A stretch of 7,098 nt of DNA, taken from NCBI GenBank assembly GCA_013140465.1, contig JABFST010000014.1:1-7098 (forward strand), in the 5' to 3' direction. The translations under genes and the position numbers were made by a program. The stretch is from Methylococcaceae bacterium. Its GTDB lineage: Bacteria; Pseudomonadota; Gammaproteobacteria; Methylococcales; Methylomonadaceae. The notes beneath the pieces are model-generated. The model was not told the DNA's origin. It made no database searches and was given only the letters and a program-made list of their open reading frames with translations. Positions 5,348 through 7,098 of this stretch are shown piece by piece. Within the stretch, counting starts at the first letter, position 1. Each line of letters starts with the position of its first letter.

Positions 5348-5884
5348 ATGCTAAAGTTATTGCCGATAAGCCCTACGCTTAGGGTTAAGATTGCTGCATC
5401 GCTGTTGCCGCTGGGCGCGATGCTACTCATGTCGCCTCACGCCCATGCCGTTGCGGTCGGCGATATGGCGCCAGAATGCGTGCTGTCGTCACTCGCGGCA
5501 GGTAAGGACAGCCGCTTAAGCCAATATCGCGGCAAAATAGTGTATGTCGATTTTTGGGCATCGTGGTGTGGGCCTTGTGCGCAATCGTTCCCCTTTTTGA
5601 ATGCCTTGCACCAGCAATACCAAGATCAGGGTTTGCAGATCGTCGGCGTGAATATGGATGAGAACAAGGACGAAGCCTCGGCCTTTTTGGCTAAAATACC
5701 CGCTGAATTTACTATTGCCGTCGATACCAGCAAGCAATGCGCGACCGATTTTGCCGTCCAAGCCATGCCCTCGTCTTATATCATCGACCGCAAAGGCCGC
5801 GTACACCATATCCATCTAGGCTTTAGGGATGGGGCCGCAGAAGAATTGCGCACGACGGTTGAGCAATTGCTTAAGGCCAAATAG
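5348..5884 (+). CDS. TlpA/ResA-like periplasmic thioredoxin
   Basis: 178 residues from the ATG at 5348. The first 34 form a signal peptide or anchor (RVKIAASLLPLGAMLLMSP, then AHA before VAVGD). The mature domain has the AhpC/TSA-type thioredoxin fold: GDMAPE, YRGKIVYVDFWASWCGPC with the redox pair C74 and C77, and the cis-proline loop AMPSSY (P141). Extra cysteines are C44 and C131. It should act in the periplasm, probably reducing disulfides or protecting protein thiols; DsbD-type electron donors are not in view. I prefer 5348 to the upstream in-frame ATG at 5303, because 5303 would overlap the previous gene and put polar residues before the signal peptide. Neither start has a strong ribosome binding site, so translation may be coupled to the preceding gene. 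Its likely partner is the Cys-containing lipoprotein encoded next. Confidence 0.9.
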   Translation: MLKLLPISPTLRVKIAASLLPLGAMLLMSPHAHAVAVGDMAPECVLSSLAAGKDSRLSQYRGKIVYVDFWASWCGPCAQSFPFLNALHQQYQDQGLQIVGVNMDENKDEASAFLAKIPAEFTIAVDTSKQCATDFAVQAMPSSYIIDRKGRVHHIHLGFRDGAAEELRTTVEQLLKAK

Positions 5885-5907
5885 CCACTACACTACCGAG
5901 ACTTGCC

Positions 5908-6120
5908 ATGCCTATCGCTAACCTGACCGTCCTCGCCTTTGTCTGCTTGCTTGCCGCTTGTGTGCCTGTCCAACCTTGGGAGCGCGGCACGCTGGCTAAA
6001 GCCCAGATGGCCTTAGTGCCGTATCCAGAACAAGCTTTGTACCGCGAACACAACTACGGCAGCCGCGAAGCGTCCATAGGCGGCGGTTCGGCAAAAGGCG
6101 GCGGTTGCGGCTGCAATTAA
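5908..6120 (+). CDS. DUF4266 small lipoprotein with Gly-rich CGCN tail
   Basis: A 70-residue lipoprotein precursor. LLAAC (14-18) is a lipobox, so C18 should be acylated and the mature part is only 53 residues. The core VQPWERGTLAKAQMAL, then EHNYGSRE, and the tail GGGSAKGGGCGCN match the DUF4266 family as I remember it. C67 and C69 flank a glycine three residues from the end. The residue after the lipidated cysteine is Val, not Asp, so outer-membrane sorting is likely. It lies 23 bases after tlpA and upstream of the DUF3570 gene, in the usual order for this pair. The function is not known to me. The Cys-Gly-Cys end could bind metal, form a mixed disulfide with the barrel protein, or be modified after export. 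Confidence 0.85.
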   Translation: MPIANLTVLAFVCLLAACVPVQPWERGTLAKAQMALVPYPEQALYREHNYGSREASIGGGSAKGGGCGCN

Positions 6121-6138
6121 TCACCCTTTAATCCTGAT

Positions 6139-6162
6139 GGTTTGGGCGTTTTGCCCATAACC
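6139..6162 (+). repeat. Hairpin between the DUF4266 and DUF3570 genes
   Basis: GGTTTGGGC (6139-6147), loop GTTTT (6148-6152), then GCCCA-T-AACC (6153-6162) make a 9-bp stem with one bulged T. It lies in the 73-base spacer about 30 bases before the DUF3570 start. No T-tract follows, so a simple terminator is unlikely; it could stabilise the upstream mRNA or lower readthrough. Confidence 0.45.
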
Positions 6163-6193
6163 CAACTCCACGCGTAACCCCATATCACGCCCC

Positions 6194-7098
6194 ATGCGCA
6201 CCCAACACACCCTAGCGGCACAGGACACCCACACCGCTTTACAAGCGTTTACTGCCGCCGCCCTGTGCCTACCCGGCCTGGTAGCACCCGCCCTAGCCGC
6301 CGACCAAGAAACCAGCTTCACTTATGGGCATTATCAAGAAGGCCACCGCCAATTGTATGGTGCGAACAGCCATTTCAATCCCATCGAAGTGGAAAGCTTG
6401 CTGGGCGCAACCAGCCTCAAGCTGGGCGATAGGGCTACGTTACGCATCAATTATGAACAAGATACTTGGGGCGGTGCGACTCCTATTGCCAGTATGCCGC
6501 TGGCATTTGGCGGCAATGGTCACTATACGGGTACGCAATCGTTAGTGTCGGGGGCTACGCCGATTTTGGTCAACACCGAAGCGTTGTTTGACCAGCAGCT
6601 TAACCCCGTGGAACGCATAGGCGATGGCAACGGCAATGAGACCTATAAAACCAATCGGCAAATCGTTGACACCTTGTCGCTGGCATCACCCGAAACCCGC
6701 CAGCAAGGTGATTTCAAACTCGGTTATGAAGGTGATGCGCAAGTGCTGGAATTAGGCGGCGGCGTGTCGGTAGAAGACGATTATGTGTCGGGATTTGGTA
6801 ACGCCAATGGGCGTTGGGATTTTAACCAAAAACTCACTACGCTCAGTGCGGGCTTAAGCTACACCCACAGCAACACTTATGCGCGTAACGACCATGATGC
6901 CAGCGGCTACATCACCCGTGACCACACTTATGATGCTTACACCTTAAACCCCGACCCCAATCTGGGCGGCGCCATTATAGGCACCGGCACGCGCCAAGAT
7001 TGGTCTACGTCTTTGGGGCTAAGCCAAATCTTAAACAAACAGGCGGTGCTGGAAGCCAGCCTAGCCTATACGCGCAGCACCGGGTTTATGGAAAACCC
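6194..7098 (+). CDS. DUF3570 outer-membrane beta-barrel-like protein, truncated by window edge
   Basis: 301 residues are visible; the frame runs off the right edge without a stop. The N-terminus has a long polar lead (1-14) and then the hydrophobic ALQAFTAAALCLPGLVAPALA (15-35), a signal peptide with likely cleavage after A35 or A36. Family-like motifs are YGHYQEG (44-50), FNPIEVESLLG (61-71) and INYEQDTWGGATPI (85-98). From residue 80 on there are alternating polar/hydrophobic strands (TLRINYEQD, FKLGYEG, LTTLSAGLSYTHS, VLEASLAYTRS), as in outer-membrane beta barrels. The start is the ATG at 6194; the frame is closed at a TAA (6158-6160) with no other ATG between. No Shine-Dalgarno is apparent. 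It pairs with the DUF4266 lipoprotein upstream. A barrel-lipoprotein complex is plausible, but its cargo or electron carrier is unknown. Confidence 0.87.
   Translation, partial: MRTQHTLAAQDTHTALQAFTAAALCLPGLVAPALAADQETSFTYGHYQEGHRQLYGANSHFNPIEVESLLGATSLKLGDRATLRINYEQDTWGGATPIASMPLAFGGNGHYTGTQSLVSGATPILVNTEALFDQQLNPVERIGDGNGNETYKTNRQIVDTLSLASPETRQQGDFKLGYEGDAQVLELGGGVSVEDDYVSGFGNANGRWDFNQKLTTLSAGLSYTHSNTYARNDHDASGYITRDHTYDAYTLNPDPNLGGAIIGTGTRQDWSTSLGLSQILNKQAVLEASLAYTRSTGFMEN

Noticed and set aside
6324..6545. Open frames in other phases over the DUF3570 gene, including 6121-6321 minus
   Set aside because: They overlap the DUF3570 frame, which has family motifs and a signal peptide.

Overview
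The window looks like ordinary chromosomal sequence from a gammaproteobacterium. A methanotroph-like lineage (Methylococcales) is my best guess, from the general feel of the proteins and the secreted 147-residue protein. This is inference: no rRNA or clear phylogenetic marker is present. Base composition is close to balanced, codon use is similar across the genes, and several starts lack a good Shine-Dalgarno sequence.

Layout, left to right. (1) 1-1246, minus strand: the N-terminal half of a WecA/WbpL-like polyprenyl-phosphate glycosyl-1-phosphate transferase, cut by the window edge, preceded by a class I SAM-dependent methyltransferase. (2) 1247-1501: a divergent spacer with several consecutive hairpins that forms the 5' leader of ribA. 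(3) 1502-2107, plus strand: ribA, GTP cyclohydrolase II, the first step of riboflavin synthesis. (4) 2108-2257: a short stretch with protein-like remnants but no solid gene. (5) 2258-3181, minus strand: a ribbon-helix-helix antitoxin, an overlapping RelE/ParE-type toxin and, 34 bases on, an unknown small membrane protein. A near-perfect palindrome just upstream of the antitoxin is a good candidate autoregulatory operator. (6) 3182-3474: an intergenic stretch of diverged palindromic repeat units. (7) 3475-4647, minus strand: a complete M20D amidohydrolase (hippurate hydrolase type). (8) 4648-4896: a divergent promoter region. (9) 4897-7098, plus strand: a four-gene export-oriented operon: a small secreted protein whose predicted mature end begins with histidine, a TlpA-like periplasmic thioredoxin, a DUF4266 small lipoprotein ending in Gly-Gly-Gly-Cys-Gly-Cys-Asn, and a DUF3570 outer-membrane beta-barrel-like protein that runs off the window.

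The last operon is the most interesting part. All four products appear to leave the cytoplasm (periplasm, lipoprotein, outer membrane). A thioredoxin beside a lipoprotein with an invariant-looking Cys-Gly-Cys tail suggests a redox- or metal-handling envelope module. From memory, DUF4266 and DUF3570 genes occur together and often near an ApbE flavin transferase; any such gene would lie beyond the right edge. The biochemical role is, as far as I know, not established.

I saw no tRNA, rRNA, CRISPR array, insertion sequence or convincing rho-independent terminator.
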